A stretch of DNA of 64,000 nucleotides, taken from positions 1 through 64,000 of the forward strand of contig CAJOHW010000004.1 of the NCBI GenBank assembly GCA_905234565.1, read 5' to 3'. The DNA comes from an uncultured Oscillibacter sp. (GTDB lineage Bacteria; Bacillota; Clostridia; Oscillospirales; Oscillospiraceae). Below are positions 25,044 to 34,700 of this stretch, one piece after another. The translations under genes were made by a program, and so were the position numbers. The notes beneath the pieces were generated by a model, which saw nothing but the letters and a program-made list of their open reading frames with translations, was not told where the DNA came from and searched no databases. The first letter of the stretch is position 1, and the number at the start of each line of letters is the position of its first letter.

Positions 25044-26432
25044 CTATTTCAGCCGCTTCTTTCTGCCGAAACCGTGCATCCGGCCTCCCATGCCGCCCAT
25101 GGCCCGGCCTCCGCCGCCCATGCCCTTCATGCGCCCGCCCTTTCCGGTAAACTGGCGGGTGATCTGGCGCAGCATCTCGTAGTTTTTCAGCAACCGGTTC
25201 ACCTCCGACACCTCCATGCCGCACCCGGCGGCAACCCGCCGCTTACGGCTGGCGTTGAGAATCTGGGGGTTCTCCCGCTCCAGGGGGGTCATGGACAGGA
25301 TGATGGCCTCCTGCCGGGCGAACTGCCGCTGGTCGATGTTGGCGTCCCGGATCTGGCGGCCCAGCTGTCCGGGGAGCATGGCGGCAATCTGGCTCAGGTC
25401 CCCCATGTTCTGCATCTGGCGCAGCTGGTCACAGTAATCCTGTAAGGTAAAGCGGTCCTTGCGGAGTTTCTCTTCCAGTTTTGCCGCCTCTTTTTGGTCG
25501 AAGGCGGCCTCCGCCTTTTCGATGAGAGACAGCATATCCCCCATGCCCAGAATCCGGGAGGCCATGCGGTCCGGATAGAAGGGCTCGATCATGTCCAGCT
25601 TTTCCCCGGTGCCCACGAACTTGATGGGCTTTCCGGTGGCGGAACGGATGGACAGGGCCGCGCCGCCCCGGGCGTCGCCGTCCAGTTTCGTCAGGACCAC
25701 GCCGTCAATACCCAGGGCCTGGTCAAAGGCGGAGGCGGCGTTGACGGCGTCCTGGCCGGTCATGGCATCCACCACCAGCAAAATCTCCTGGGGGTTCACG
25801 GCCTCCTTCATCCGCCGCAGCTCGTTCATGAGGGATTCGTCCACATGGAGCCGTCCGGCGGTGTCCAAAAAGACCATGTCGTTTCCGTGGTCCTGGGCGT
25901 AGCGCAGGGCGTTGCGGGCGATGCGCACCGGGTCCCCCTGGCCCTCCTGGAACACAGGCAGGTCCATCTGGGAACCCACCACCTGCAGCTGTTCGATGGC
26001 GGCGGGGCGGTACACATCGCAGGCGGCAAGCAGGGGACGCTTTTGGTACTGCCGCCGCATGAGGCCCCCCAGTTTGGCGGTGGTGGTGGTTTTGCCCGCG
26101 CCCTGGAGGCCCACCATCATCACCACCGTGGGTCCGCTGGAGGCCATGGACAACCGGGCCCCGGAACCGCCCATGAGCTTTGTCAGTTCCTCGTTGACGA
26201 TCTTCACCACCTGCTGGGCGGGGGTCAGACTGGCCAGCACGTCGCTGCCCACGGCCCGCTCCGTCACGTTGGCGATGAACTCCTTCACCGTCTGATAGCC
26301 CACGTCCGCTTCCAGCAGGGCCAGGCGCACCTCCCGCATGGCCTCCCGCACGTCCTTCTCTGTCAGACGGCCCTTGCCCCGCAGACGCCGGAAGGTTTCG
26401 GCCAGTTTTTCCGTCAGTCCCTCAAATGCCAT
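25044..26432 (-). CDS. ffh: Signal recognition particle protein Ffh
   Basis: A 462-residue SRP54 GTPase that binds signal peptides on ribosomes and docks with FtsY. N domain (FEGLTEKLAETFRRLRGKG), G domain (P-loop GLQGAGKTTTTAKL, DVYRPAAIEQL, DTAGRLHVDE, TKLDGDARGGAAL) and a methionine-rich M domain with a Gly/Met-rich tail (GRMKGMGGGGRAMGGMGGRM). AAGGAG precedes the ATG. It is in one unit with ylxM, upstream. Confidence 0.97.
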   Translation of the reverse strand: MAFEGLTEKLAETFRRLRGKGRLTEKDVREAMREVRLALLEADVGYQTVKEFIANVTERAVGSDVLASLTPAQQVVKIVNEELTKLMGGSGARLSMASSGPTVVMMVGLQGAGKTTTTAKLGGLMRRQYQKRPLLAACDVYRPAAIEQLQVVGSQMDLPVFQEGQGDPVRIARNALRYAQDHGNDMVFLDTAGRLHVDESLMNELRRMKEAVNPQEILLVVDAMTGQDAVNAASAFDQALGIDGVVLTKLDGDARGGAALSIRSATGKPIKFVGTGEKLDMIEPFYPDRMASRILGMGDMLSLIEKAEAAFDQKEAAKLEEKLRKDRFTLQDYCDQLRQMQNMGDLSQIAAMLPGQLGRQIRDANIDQRQFARQEAIILSMTPLERENPQILNASRKRRVAAGCGMEVSEVNRLLKNYEMLRQITRQFTGKGGRMKGMGGGGRAMGGMGGRMHGFGRKKRLK

Positions 26433-26468
26433 GGCTCCGCTCCTTGTGCCTCTGTGTGCCTTGCCCGC

Positions 26469-26843
26469 TTACTCCTGCAGCGCGCCGCAGTTTTCCAGAA
26501 TCTTGTCCGCCAGCTCCCCGATTTTTGGGTCAAAGTACTGCAGGGCGTTGACAGCGCGGATCTCGTTGGCGGCGGACTCGATGGCGTCCAGCAACGGGCG
26601 CTGGGCCTGGAAACGGCGGATGATGCCGGTCTTGTCCTCCACCTCCTGCATGGTGTTCTCCGCCCGGACGATCACGTCCCGGACTCCCTGGCGGGTGATG
26701 CCGTTGTTCTCCGCGATCTCCGACAGGGAGAGATCCTCATTGTAGTAGAGGTCGAAAAACTCCCTCTGGCGCTCCGTCAGGAGTTCTCCGTAAAAGTCGA
26801 AGAGCATGGTCATGCGGTATGTCTGATTCTTCAGGGGGATCAC
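26469..26843 (-). CDS. ylxM: SRP-associated DNA-binding-like protein YlxM
   Basis: A 124-residue UPF0122 protein with a sigma-70 region-4-like helix-turn-helix: LTERQREFFDLYYNEDLSLSEIAENNGITRQGVRDVI. It is found next to ffh across Bacillota and interacts with SRP in streptococci. The annotated start is a GTG at 26843, but that codon overlaps what looks like the ribosome site (AAGAGGTGATC). Translation may instead start a few codons in, near LKNQTYRMTMLFDFY. A consensus promoter lies 40 bp upstream. Confidence 0.9.
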   Translation of the reverse strand: MIPLKNQTYRMTMLFDFYGELLTERQREFFDLYYNEDLSLSEIAENNGITRQGVRDVIVRAENTMQEVEDKTGIIRRFQAQRPLLDAIESAANEIRAVNALQYFDPKIGELADKILENCGALQE

Positions 26844-26881
26844 CTCTTTCTGTGAAGTTTCAGGGCTTTACAACAAGACAT

Positions 26882-26910
26882 AGTTTACAGGAAAACCGAA
26901 AAAATGTCAA
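26882..26910 (-). promoter_or_regulatory. Promoter of the ylxM-ffh operon
   Basis: On the minus strand, -35 TTGACA (26910-26905), a 17-nt spacer and -10 TAAACT (26887-26882), with an extended TG before the -10. Confidence 0.8.
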
Positions 26911-27211
26911 GAGGGAAGTGATCTTCCAGGGTAAACATTCTGTGAACAAAGTGTGGCAAAGATGACAAATCCTTCCTCCTCCGCCTCGTGAAACGCTGAA
27001 TTTCCAGCTTGTGTAAAGCAGTAACATTTGTCAGATTATTCCTGCTTTGCATATATCTGGAAACTGTGTCTTTGATTGGCAAGTAGTATCGCTTTACAGT
27101 ATCATGTTTCGTCCGTTTTCGCCTGATTTTTCCTCCGGATTCCACGCCGGACACCGGCCTCCCCGGGACGCCGGGTCCTGGAAATCCGACGAAAAGCCGT
27201 GAAAAGTTGGA

Positions 27212-27240
27212 TGGACATTTGGCCCGGGGCGTATTATAAT
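27212..27240 (+). promoter_or_regulatory. Promoter of the M16 peptidase operon
   Basis: TGGACA (27212-27217), a 17-nt spacer and consensus TATAAT (27235-27240). The gene-free stretch 26911-27211 before it is AT-richer than its surroundings and holds nothing else I recognise. Confidence 0.75.
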
Positions 27241-27319
27241 AGAGGAGACGATTCGTGTTTTGGGGAACAACACAAATACGATGACCGGACGGGCCTCCGT
27301 CCGGAAAGGAGTTGAAATT

Positions 27320-28588
27320 TTGAAAGCAAGCAGAACCTCTTTGGCGGACAACGTCTTTCTCACCTTCCTGCCCTCTGAGAAATTCAAGACCAGCCTGCTC
27401 TCCGCCCAGTTCGTGATCCCGCTGCGCCGGGACACCGCCTCCGCCTGCGCCCTGATCCCCTCCGTGCTGCGCCGGGGCACCCTGACCTATCCCGACATGG
27501 GGGCCCTGTCCGCCCGGCTGGACAACCTCTACGGCACCCGCATCGAACCCACCGTGCGGAAAATCGGGGAGCGCCAGTGCGTGGGCTTCGTAGCCAGCCT
27601 CATTGACGACCGCTATGCCCCCGGCGGGGAACGGCTGCTGGAACCGGCGGCGGCCCTCCTGGGCGAGCTGATCTGTGAGCCGGCCACAGAGCGGGCCCGG
27701 TTTGTGCCCGCCTATTTCCAGGGGGAGAAAACCAACCTGCTGGACGCCATCCGCAGCGCTCTGAACGACAAGCGGGAGTGGGCCGCCCGTCGTCTCCTGG
27801 AAGAGATGTGCGCCGGGGAACCCTACGGCATTCCCCGCTTGGGCTCCGAGGAGGACGCGGAGAAATTGGAGGCGGAAGCCCTGTTCCGGACCTATCAGAA
27901 GCTCATCGCCGCCAGCCGCCTGGAACTGGTGTACTGCGGCAGCGCGGAGCGGGACCGGGTGGAACTGGCTCTGCGGTCCGCTCTGGCCACCCTGCCCCGA
28001 AAGGCCCCCTCCCCCCTGCCCAGCGCCGTCCCCCATGCCCCCCGGGCAGACGTGCTGGAAGTGTCCGACGCCATGGAGGTCACCCAGGGAAAACTGGGCA
28101 TGGGCTTCTCCTGTGACAGCCCGGATCACATCGCCCTCCTCATGGGCAACACCCTCTTTGGCGGCAGCAGCAACTCCAAGCTCTTTTTGAACGTGCGGGA
28201 GAAGCTGTCCCTGTGCTACTACGCCTCCTCGGTCTTTCACCGGCAGAAGCGGATGTTCACCGTGTCCTCCGGCATCGAGTTCGCCAACCGCCAGCGGGCC
28301 CAGGACGAGATCCTTGCCCAGTTGGAGGCCGTGCGGCAGGGACAGGCGGAGCCCTGGGAACTGGAAGCCGCCCGCAGCAGCCTTCTCAACGCCTACGCAT
28401 CCATGGGAGATTCCCAGGGGAAGCTGGAAAACTTCTATCTGACCCAGGCGGCTTCGGATCTCCATGAGACCCCGGAGGAACTGGCCCAACAGGTCCGGGA
28501 AGTCACCATGGACCGGATCGTGGAGGCCATGGAGACGGTGAAACTGGATACAATTTACTTCCTGCACGGAAAGGAGGCGGAGGCGTGA
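27320..28588 (+). CDS. M16 family peptidase homologue, non-catalytic type (YmfF-like)
   Basis: About 422 residues with the two-lobed pitrilysin fold: FIPLRRDTASACAL-like N-lobe (actual SAQFVIPLRRDTASACALIP), and the C-lobe segment MGNTLFGGSSNSKLFLNVREKLSLCYYASS typical of M16. The HxxEH zinc motif is absent, as expected for the partner subunit of a YmfF/YmfH heterodimer. The open frame starts at 27260, but TTG at 27320 follows GGAAAGGAG and gives MKASRTSLADN. It overlaps the next gene by four bases. Confidence 0.87.
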   Translation: MKASRTSLADNVFLTFLPSEKFKTSLLSAQFVIPLRRDTASACALIPSVLRRGTLTYPDMGALSARLDNLYGTRIEPTVRKIGERQCVGFVASLIDDRYAPGGERLLEPAAALLGELICEPATERARFVPAYFQGEKTNLLDAIRSALNDKREWAARRLLEEMCAGEPYGIPRLGSEEDAEKLEAEALFRTYQKLIAASRLELVYCGSAERDRVELALRSALATLPRKAPSPLPSAVPHAPRADVLEVSDAMEVTQGKLGMGFSCDSPDHIALLMGNTLFGGSSNSKLFLNVREKLSLCYYASSVFHRQKRMFTVSSGIEFANRQRAQDEILAQLEAVRQGQAEPWELEAARSSLLNAYASMGDSQGKLENFYLTQAASDLHETPEELAQQVREVTMDRIVEAMETVKLDTIYFLHGKEAEA

Positions 28589-29853
28589 ACGTGGAATACT
28601 ACCGGCGGGTGGGAGAGACGGTCCACCGCAAGCGAATGGAGAACGGTTTGGAGCTGTGCGTGGTGCCCCGGCCGGGTTACGCCAAGAAGTATGCCTTCTT
28701 TGCCACCCGCTACGGCGGCATGGACACCCGCTTCCGCCTCAACGGCCAGTGGCTGGATACCCCGGCGGGCATCGCCCACTATCTGGAGCACAAGATGTTC
28801 GATACGAAAGACGGCAACGCTCTTCAGGAGCTGGCGAAAAACGGCGCGGAACCCAATGCCTTTACCGCCAACGCCATGACCGGATACTATTTCGACTCCA
28901 CCGAACACTTTGAGGAGAATCTGAAGATCCTGCTGTCCTTTGTGTCCGTGCCCTATTTCACCAAGGAGAGCGTGGAGAAGGAACAGGGGATCATCGCCCA
29001 GGAGATCCGCATGATTGAGGACAACCCGGACTGGCAGCTGTATATGCGGATGTTCCGGGCCCTGTTCCGGTCCAACACCGCCCGCACCGCCATTGCCGGA
29101 ACCGTGGAGAGCATCTCCCACATCACGGCGGAGACCCTCTACCAGTGCCATCAGGCCTTCTACACCCCCTCCAACATGATCCTGACGGTGGTGGGAGACG
29201 TGGACCCGGGACAGGTGGAGAGCATTGCCTTCTGGACCCTGCCCCACAGCGGCGGCCCCGCCATTGAGCGGGACTACGGGGAGGAAACCCCCGGCGTGGC
29301 GGAGAAGGAGACAGCCCTCACCATGGAAGTGTCCACTCCCCAGTTCCTGGCGGGCTTCAAGTGCGCGGCCCCGGAGATCGGGGAGGCGTGGATGCGCCAA
29401 ACCCTCATCGGAGAGCTGGCCTGCGATCTGCTGCTGGGGGACTCCAGTCCCCTGTACCTGCGGCTCTATGACCAGGGACTGATCAATTCCAGCTTCGGCG
29501 GAGAGTACGAGGCCCTGCCGGGAGCCGCCTGCCTCTATGCCGGCGGGGACAGCCGGGACGCCCGGGCAGTGACAAAGGCCATTTTGGAGGAGGCGGACCG
29601 TCTGGGCCGGGGAGGCTTGGACCGGGACTTCTTCCAGCGCACCCGCCGGGCGGTCTACGGCTCCTGGGTCCGGGGGCTGAACTCCTTTGAAAACGTGGCG
29701 GTGTCTCTGACGGAGGGCTATTTCCGGGGGTATGATCCCTTCCGCTTCCCCCAGGTCTTTGACACGGTAACCCCGGAGGACGTAGAGGCGTTTCTGCGGG
29801 AGAATGTGACGGAGGATCGGCAGGTCCTCAGCGAAATCCTGCCCCGGGCGTAA
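28585..29853 (+). CDS. M16 family zinc peptidase (YmfH-like)
   Basis: A 422-residue catalytic partner with the inverted zinc motif HYLEH (in GIAHYLEHKMFD, about residues 68-72). The distal zinc ligand Glu lies in the region EKEQGIIAQEIRMIED. The C-lobe has the SPLYLRLYDQGLIN segment. Together with the preceding gene it forms the Bacillota ymfF-ymfH pair, predicted to process peptides. It starts at a GTG overlapping the previous stop (GTGA). The next gene is lgt-folD. Confidence 0.92.
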   Translation: MNVEYYRRVGETVHRKRMENGLELCVVPRPGYAKKYAFFATRYGGMDTRFRLNGQWLDTPAGIAHYLEHKMFDTKDGNALQELAKNGAEPNAFTANAMTGYYFDSTEHFEENLKILLSFVSVPYFTKESVEKEQGIIAQEIRMIEDNPDWQLYMRMFRALFRSNTARTAIAGTVESISHITAETLYQCHQAFYTPSNMILTVVGDVDPGQVESIAFWTLPHSGGPAIERDYGEETPGVAEKETALTMEVSTPQFLAGFKCAAPEIGEAWMRQTLIGELACDLLLGDSSPLYLRLYDQGLINSSFGGEYEALPGAACLYAGGDSRDARAVTKAILEEADRLGRGGLDRDFFQRTRRAVYGSWVRGLNSFENVAVSLTEGYFRGYDPFRFPQVFDTVTPEDVEAFLRENVTEDRQVLSEILPRA

Positions 29854-29929
29854 GGGCGCGCAGCGCCCCGCCGGGGAGAGGGCCTGTTCTATCATATAGA
29901 AATCAGACACAGAAAGGGAGGGATGGAAT

Positions 29930-31714
29930 TTGACGGAACTTCGGGCACTGAAAGATATGCCCATCGGTTTTCCCGGCCTCTTCGGAGACTGGGCCTGGAA
30001 TCCGGATCCCATTGCCATCCACATCGGCCACGGCATCTACTGGTACGGCATCATCTTGGCCTGCGCTATGCTCTGCGGGACCTATCTCTCCATGCGGCAG
30101 GCCAAGCGGTGCGGACTGTCGGAGGAACACGTGCTGGATCTGGTGCTGTGGGCGGCACCCTGCTGCATCGCGGCGTCCCGGATCTACTACGTGGTCTTTA
30201 ACTTAGATCAGTACCGCACGGAGGCCGGAGTGCTGGACTGGGGCAGGGCCGTGGCGGTGTGGGACGGCGGTATCGCCATTTACGGCACGGTCCTGGCGGG
30301 GATCCTGGTCTCCTGGCTGTACGCCCGGTTTAAGAAACTGCCCTTCGGGGCCATGCTGGACACTTTGGTACCGGGACTGATGCTGGGCCAGGCCATGGGC
30401 CGGTGGGCAAATCTCGTGAACCGGGAGGCCTTCGGCTCCGTGACGGAACTGCCCTGGCGGATGCGGGTGTGGATCAGCACCACAGAATCCGTAGATGTAC
30501 ACCCCACGTTCCTGTATGAGAGCCTGTGGAACTTCGCGGGACTGGCGCTGCTGTTGTGGGTGGTGTCCCGGTACCGCCGGTTTGACGGCATGAACGCCTG
30601 CTTCTACTTCCTCTGGTACGGCCTGGGCCGGTTCTGGATCGAGGGGCTGCGGACGGACAGCCTGTACCTCTTCGGCCTGACGGCCTTCGGCGCGCCCATC
30701 CGGGTGTCCCAGGCACTGAGCCTGGCGGCGGTCCTGGCGGCGGCGGGAGTGCTGATCTGGCAGATCGTGGTCCGGAAGCGGACGGCGGCGGGATTATATG
30801 TCAATCAACAAGCGGAGGAGGCGGAACTGATGGCGTCGATTGCGGACACAGTGGCGGGAAACGCGGACAGCGGCGGCGCGGTGGTCATGGACGGAAAGGA
30901 ACTGGCTGCCGCCATGAAGGAAAACATCCGGCGGGAGGTGGCGAAACTGTCCCGGCCCCCGTGTCTGGCGGTGATTCTGGTGGGGGACGACCCGGCCTCC
31001 CAGGTGTACGTGGCCGGGAAGGAACGGGACTGCCAGGAGTGCGGCATTCTGAGCCGGACCCTGCGTCTGGGGGCGGACGCCACCCAGGATGCCCTGGAAG
31101 ATCTGGTGGAGTCCCTGAACGAGGATCCCATGGTGGACGGCATTCTGTGCCAGCTGCCCCTGCCGGAGCACCTGGATGCCTCTCCCATCCTCCGGGCCAT
31201 TGACCCGGACAAAGACGTGGACTGCTTCCACCCCTACAACGTAGGGCTGCTGACCATGGGGGAACCGGGGTTCCTGCCCTGTACGCCTATGGGGATTATG
31301 GCCTTGCTGCGGCGCTATCAGGTACCCATCCGGGGGAAACGGTGTGTGGTCATCGGACGAAGCAACATCGTGGGCAAGCCCATGGCCACCCTCCTGTCCG
31401 CCGCCGACGGCACCGTCACCCTGTGCCACTCCCACACGGAAAACCTGCCGGAGATCACCCGGGAGGCGGACATCCTCATCAGCGCCGTGGGCAAGGCCGG
31501 ATTCCTGACGGCGGACATGGTGAAACCTGGGGCGGCGGTGATTGACGTGGCTATGAACCGGGGACCTGACGGCAAATTGCGGGGAGACGCGGACTATGCC
31601 GCCGTCTCCGCCGTGGCGGGCTGGATCACCCCGGTGCCCGGCGGCGTGGGGCCTATGACCCGGGCCATGCTGATGGAGAACCTCCTGTACGCCGCCACCC
31701 CGGAGGAAGAATAA
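29930..31714 (+). CDS. Lgt-FolD fusion: prolipoprotein diacylglyceryl transferase + methylene-THF dehydrogenase/cyclohydrolase
   Basis: One uninterrupted 594-codon frame. Residues ~1-290 are Lgt, with seven hydrophobic segments, the signature GRWANLVNREAFG, HPTFLYESLWN and GRFWIEGLRTDSLYL. Lgt attaches diacylglycerol to lipobox cysteines at the membrane. Residues ~317-590 are FolD, with MDGKELAAAMKENIRREV, the YVAGKERDC catalytic Lys region, PDKDVDCFHPYNVG, the Rossmann signature GRSNIVGKPMA and PGGVGPMTRAMLMENLL. FolD interconverts 5,10-methylene- and 10-formyl-THF. There is no stop between them. A strong internal ribosome site and ATG (30830) could also yield free FolD. The start is TTG at 29930 after GGGAGGG. 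Confidence 0.9.
   Translation: MTELRALKDMPIGFPGLFGDWAWNPDPIAIHIGHGIYWYGIILACAMLCGTYLSMRQAKRCGLSEEHVLDLVLWAAPCCIAASRIYYVVFNLDQYRTEAGVLDWGRAVAVWDGGIAIYGTVLAGILVSWLYARFKKLPFGAMLDTLVPGLMLGQAMGRWANLVNREAFGSVTELPWRMRVWISTTESVDVHPTFLYESLWNFAGLALLLWVVSRYRRFDGMNACFYFLWYGLGRFWIEGLRTDSLYLFGLTAFGAPIRVSQALSLAAVLAAAGVLIWQIVVRKRTAAGLYVNQQAEEAELMASIADTVAGNADSGGAVVMDGKELAAAMKENIRREVAKLSRPPCLAVILVGDDPASQVYVAGKERDCQECGILSRTLRLGADATQDALEDLVESLNEDPMVDGILCQLPLPEHLDASPILRAIDPDKDVDCFHPYNVGLLTMGEPGFLPCTPMGIMALLRRYQVPIRGKRCVVIGRSNIVGKPMATLLSAADGTVTLCHSHTENLPEITREADILISAVGKAGFLTADMVKPGAAVIDVAMNRGPDGKLRGDADYAAVSAVAGWITPVPGGVGPMTRAMLMENLLYAATPEEE
30812..30832 (+). promoter_or_regulatory. Internal ribosome site and ATG for a free FolD
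   Basis: Inside the Lgt-FolD frame, GCGGAGGAGG is followed eight bases later by an in-frame ATG at 30830 (MASIADTVAG, codon 301). It is as good as the ribosome sites of real genes here, so a separate FolD may be made along with the fusion. Confidence 0.6.
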
Positions 31715-31789
31715 AGGCACACATAAAGAATAAAGTCACACAAAGAGATCGCGGCGGCCTGCCGCGGGAAAAAAGGAGGAATGGTGATT

Positions 31790-34700
31790 TTGAAAAAACG
31801 GCTCTTGACCCTGGCCCTGATTTTGCTGCTGCTTCCCTGCGGGGCCGCTTCCGCCTCCTCGGTGAACACCTACAACTATGCCTGGCCGGTGGATGCGGCG
31901 TGGGAGGTTGACGTAGGCTATATCGGCCTGGACGGGTCCTCCACCGGCGGAATTACCTTCTATATGGCCCCGGGACAGCCAGTGTTTGCCGTCCGGGCAG
32001 GCACTGTTCTGGAAAGCTACACCGTCTCTGGCGGTACCGTCCTCCGGACCGCGGAGGACACCCAGGACGCCATGGGAAATACCATCGTCATTGACCACGG
32101 CAACGGGGCGGTGACCTATTACTGCAACCTCCGCGCCGGTTTTGCCGTGAAGGCGGGGGACACGGTGGTCCAGGGACAGCAAATCGCCCTGTCTGGCAAT
32201 ACAGGCAGCGTAGACACAAACCCCCAAGGCGGCCAGCTCCACTTTGAGTTCTTCTGGAATACCAACCGGCAAAACCCGGAGGACTATCTGACCCGGGCCA
32301 ATGTGACGCCGGTGTATCACAATCCCTTCCTGGGCTTTGAGGAGGCAGCCTCCCCGGCCCCGGGACAGCTCTATGTGAAGGGCTGGTCCTACGATCCGGA
32401 CAACATCGGGGCCACCATCGAGATCTCCGTCTACGCCGGAACCGCTTCCGCTTTGGGAACGAAGATCGCCACCATCAAGGCGGAACAATCCCGGCCGGAT
32501 ATCCACGCCCAGTACCAGTGCGGCTCCAACCACGGCTTTGAGGGCACCTTCACCCTTCCCAAGGAGATGGAGGGGAAGCAGTACGTGATCCGGGTGGTAG
32601 CCGCCAACGTGGATGTGGGCCGGGATACGGAGACAGACACCCCCCTGGCGGTGGAGATCCAGAAGGACACCACGCCGCCGGAGTTCACCAGCGTCAATGT
32701 GACGGGCCTGTCCGCCAACGGCTATACGGTCCGGTTCTCCGTCACGGACGACGCGGAGGTGGCCTCCGTCCAGGCCCGGTCCTGGACCGGCACCCTGACC
32801 GGCGCGGCGGCCTGGCAGAACGTGGAGCAAAGCGGCGGTGAGTGGACCCTGCGCGTCCTCCGCAGCGGAGAGAAGGAACAGTGGCACACGGAACTGCGGG
32901 CCTATGACACCGCTGGAAACCAGTCCGCCACCATCCAAATCTACCTGCGCTACCTGATCGCCACCTTCCAGCCCAACGGCGGCGTGTGCAGCACCCAGAG
33001 TATGCCGGTGTTCAACGTGTTCTATCTGACGGATTACAGCAGTCAGGTCTTTCTCAGTACTTACGGCTCCCTGCCCACCGCCACCTGGGCCGGACACACC
33101 TTCGCCGGATGGTATACCCGCCAGACCGGCGGTGCCCAGGTGAATCCCGCCACCCGGGTCAGCGCGGAGAGCGATCACACCCTCTACGCCCACTGGATTC
33201 AAGACGACGTGGAGGCTCCGGAGGTCACAAATGTGTCCGTCACAGGCCTGTCCGCCAACGGCTACACCGTAGCCGCCGTGATTACGGACAACGTGGGCGT
33301 CACCAATGTCACCATGCCCTCCTGGGTGGGGACCTATACCAGCGCCGTCCCCCAGACGGAGGCCTCCCAGTCCGGGGACGTGTGGAGCCGCACCGTGGCC
33401 CGGGAGGGGGAGAGCGGCATCTGGCACACGGAGATCCACGCCTCCGACGCGGCGGGAAACCAGGCCCCCACCATAGGGGTCTATCTGCGGCGGCTCACCG
33501 TGTCCTTTGACGCCGCCGGCGGCGTGTGCCCCACGTCCAAAAAAGAGGTCTTTAACGTCTTTTACCTGACGGATTACCGGAACCAGACCTACATCAGCCC
33601 CTACGGGGAACTGCCCACCCCCACCCGGGACAACTTCGCCTTTGTGGGCTGGTACACCGCCGCCAGCGGCGGTGAACGGGTGGACAGCGCCACGGAGGTC
33701 CGGGCCGTCACCAACCACACCCTGTATGCCCACTGGACCGGCACCTCCCAGCCCCTGCCTACGGACCCAGACTCCGCCCTGATTGAGGCTGGCAGCGCCA
33801 CAGGCCGTCCCGGCAGCACTGTGGAGATTCCCGTGACGGTGTCCCATAACCCCGGCGTCATCTCCATGCTGCTGAACTTAGAGTATGACAACAGCGTCCT
33901 GACCCTCACCAAGGTGGACGCCACCCGCCTCATCGGGGACTTCCAAGGCAGCCAGACCCTGACCGCCATGCCCTACCGCCTGTCCTGGGCGGACGACTAT
34001 GCCACCGCCAACCACACCGATGACGGCCTGCTGGTGACGCTGACCTTTGACATCAGCCCAAACGCGGCGGAGGGAGACTATCCCATCAGCCTCTCCTATA
34101 ACAACAACCAGCAGGATATCTACAATGTGGACCTGAAAACCGTGGAGTTCTCCGTGACCCACGGCTCCGTGCGGGTGTCCCGGGCCTTGATCGGCGACGT
34201 GAACAAGGACGGGCTGGTCACCACTATGGACCGGCTGTACATCGCCCGGCACGTGGCGGGCTGGTCCGGCTACGGGGACACGGACATCGACATGGTGGCG
34301 GCGGACGTGAACGCCGATGGCTATGTAACCGGCATGGACCGGACCATCCTGACCCGGCACCTGCTGGGCTGGTCCGGCTATGAGCAGCTGCCCTATACCA
34401 TGCCCGCTTTCCTGGCCTCCGCGGAGACGGCGGCGGTGCCTATGATCCACGTCAGCAGCCAGACCGTGGGCCGGGGAGAGATCGCCAAAATCACCCTGTC
34501 CTTAGAGGGCAACCCCGGCATCATCGCCATGAACCTCTTGGTGGGTTTTGACGAGGATCTGGAACTCATTCAGGTGGAGAACGCCGGGATCCTGGAAGTC
34601 AATACCATGAGCCCCGATCTGGGGAACCCCTATTCCCTGACCCTGGGGAATGATACCGCCACAGTGGACAGCACCGCCAACGGCGTTCTGGCCACGCTGT

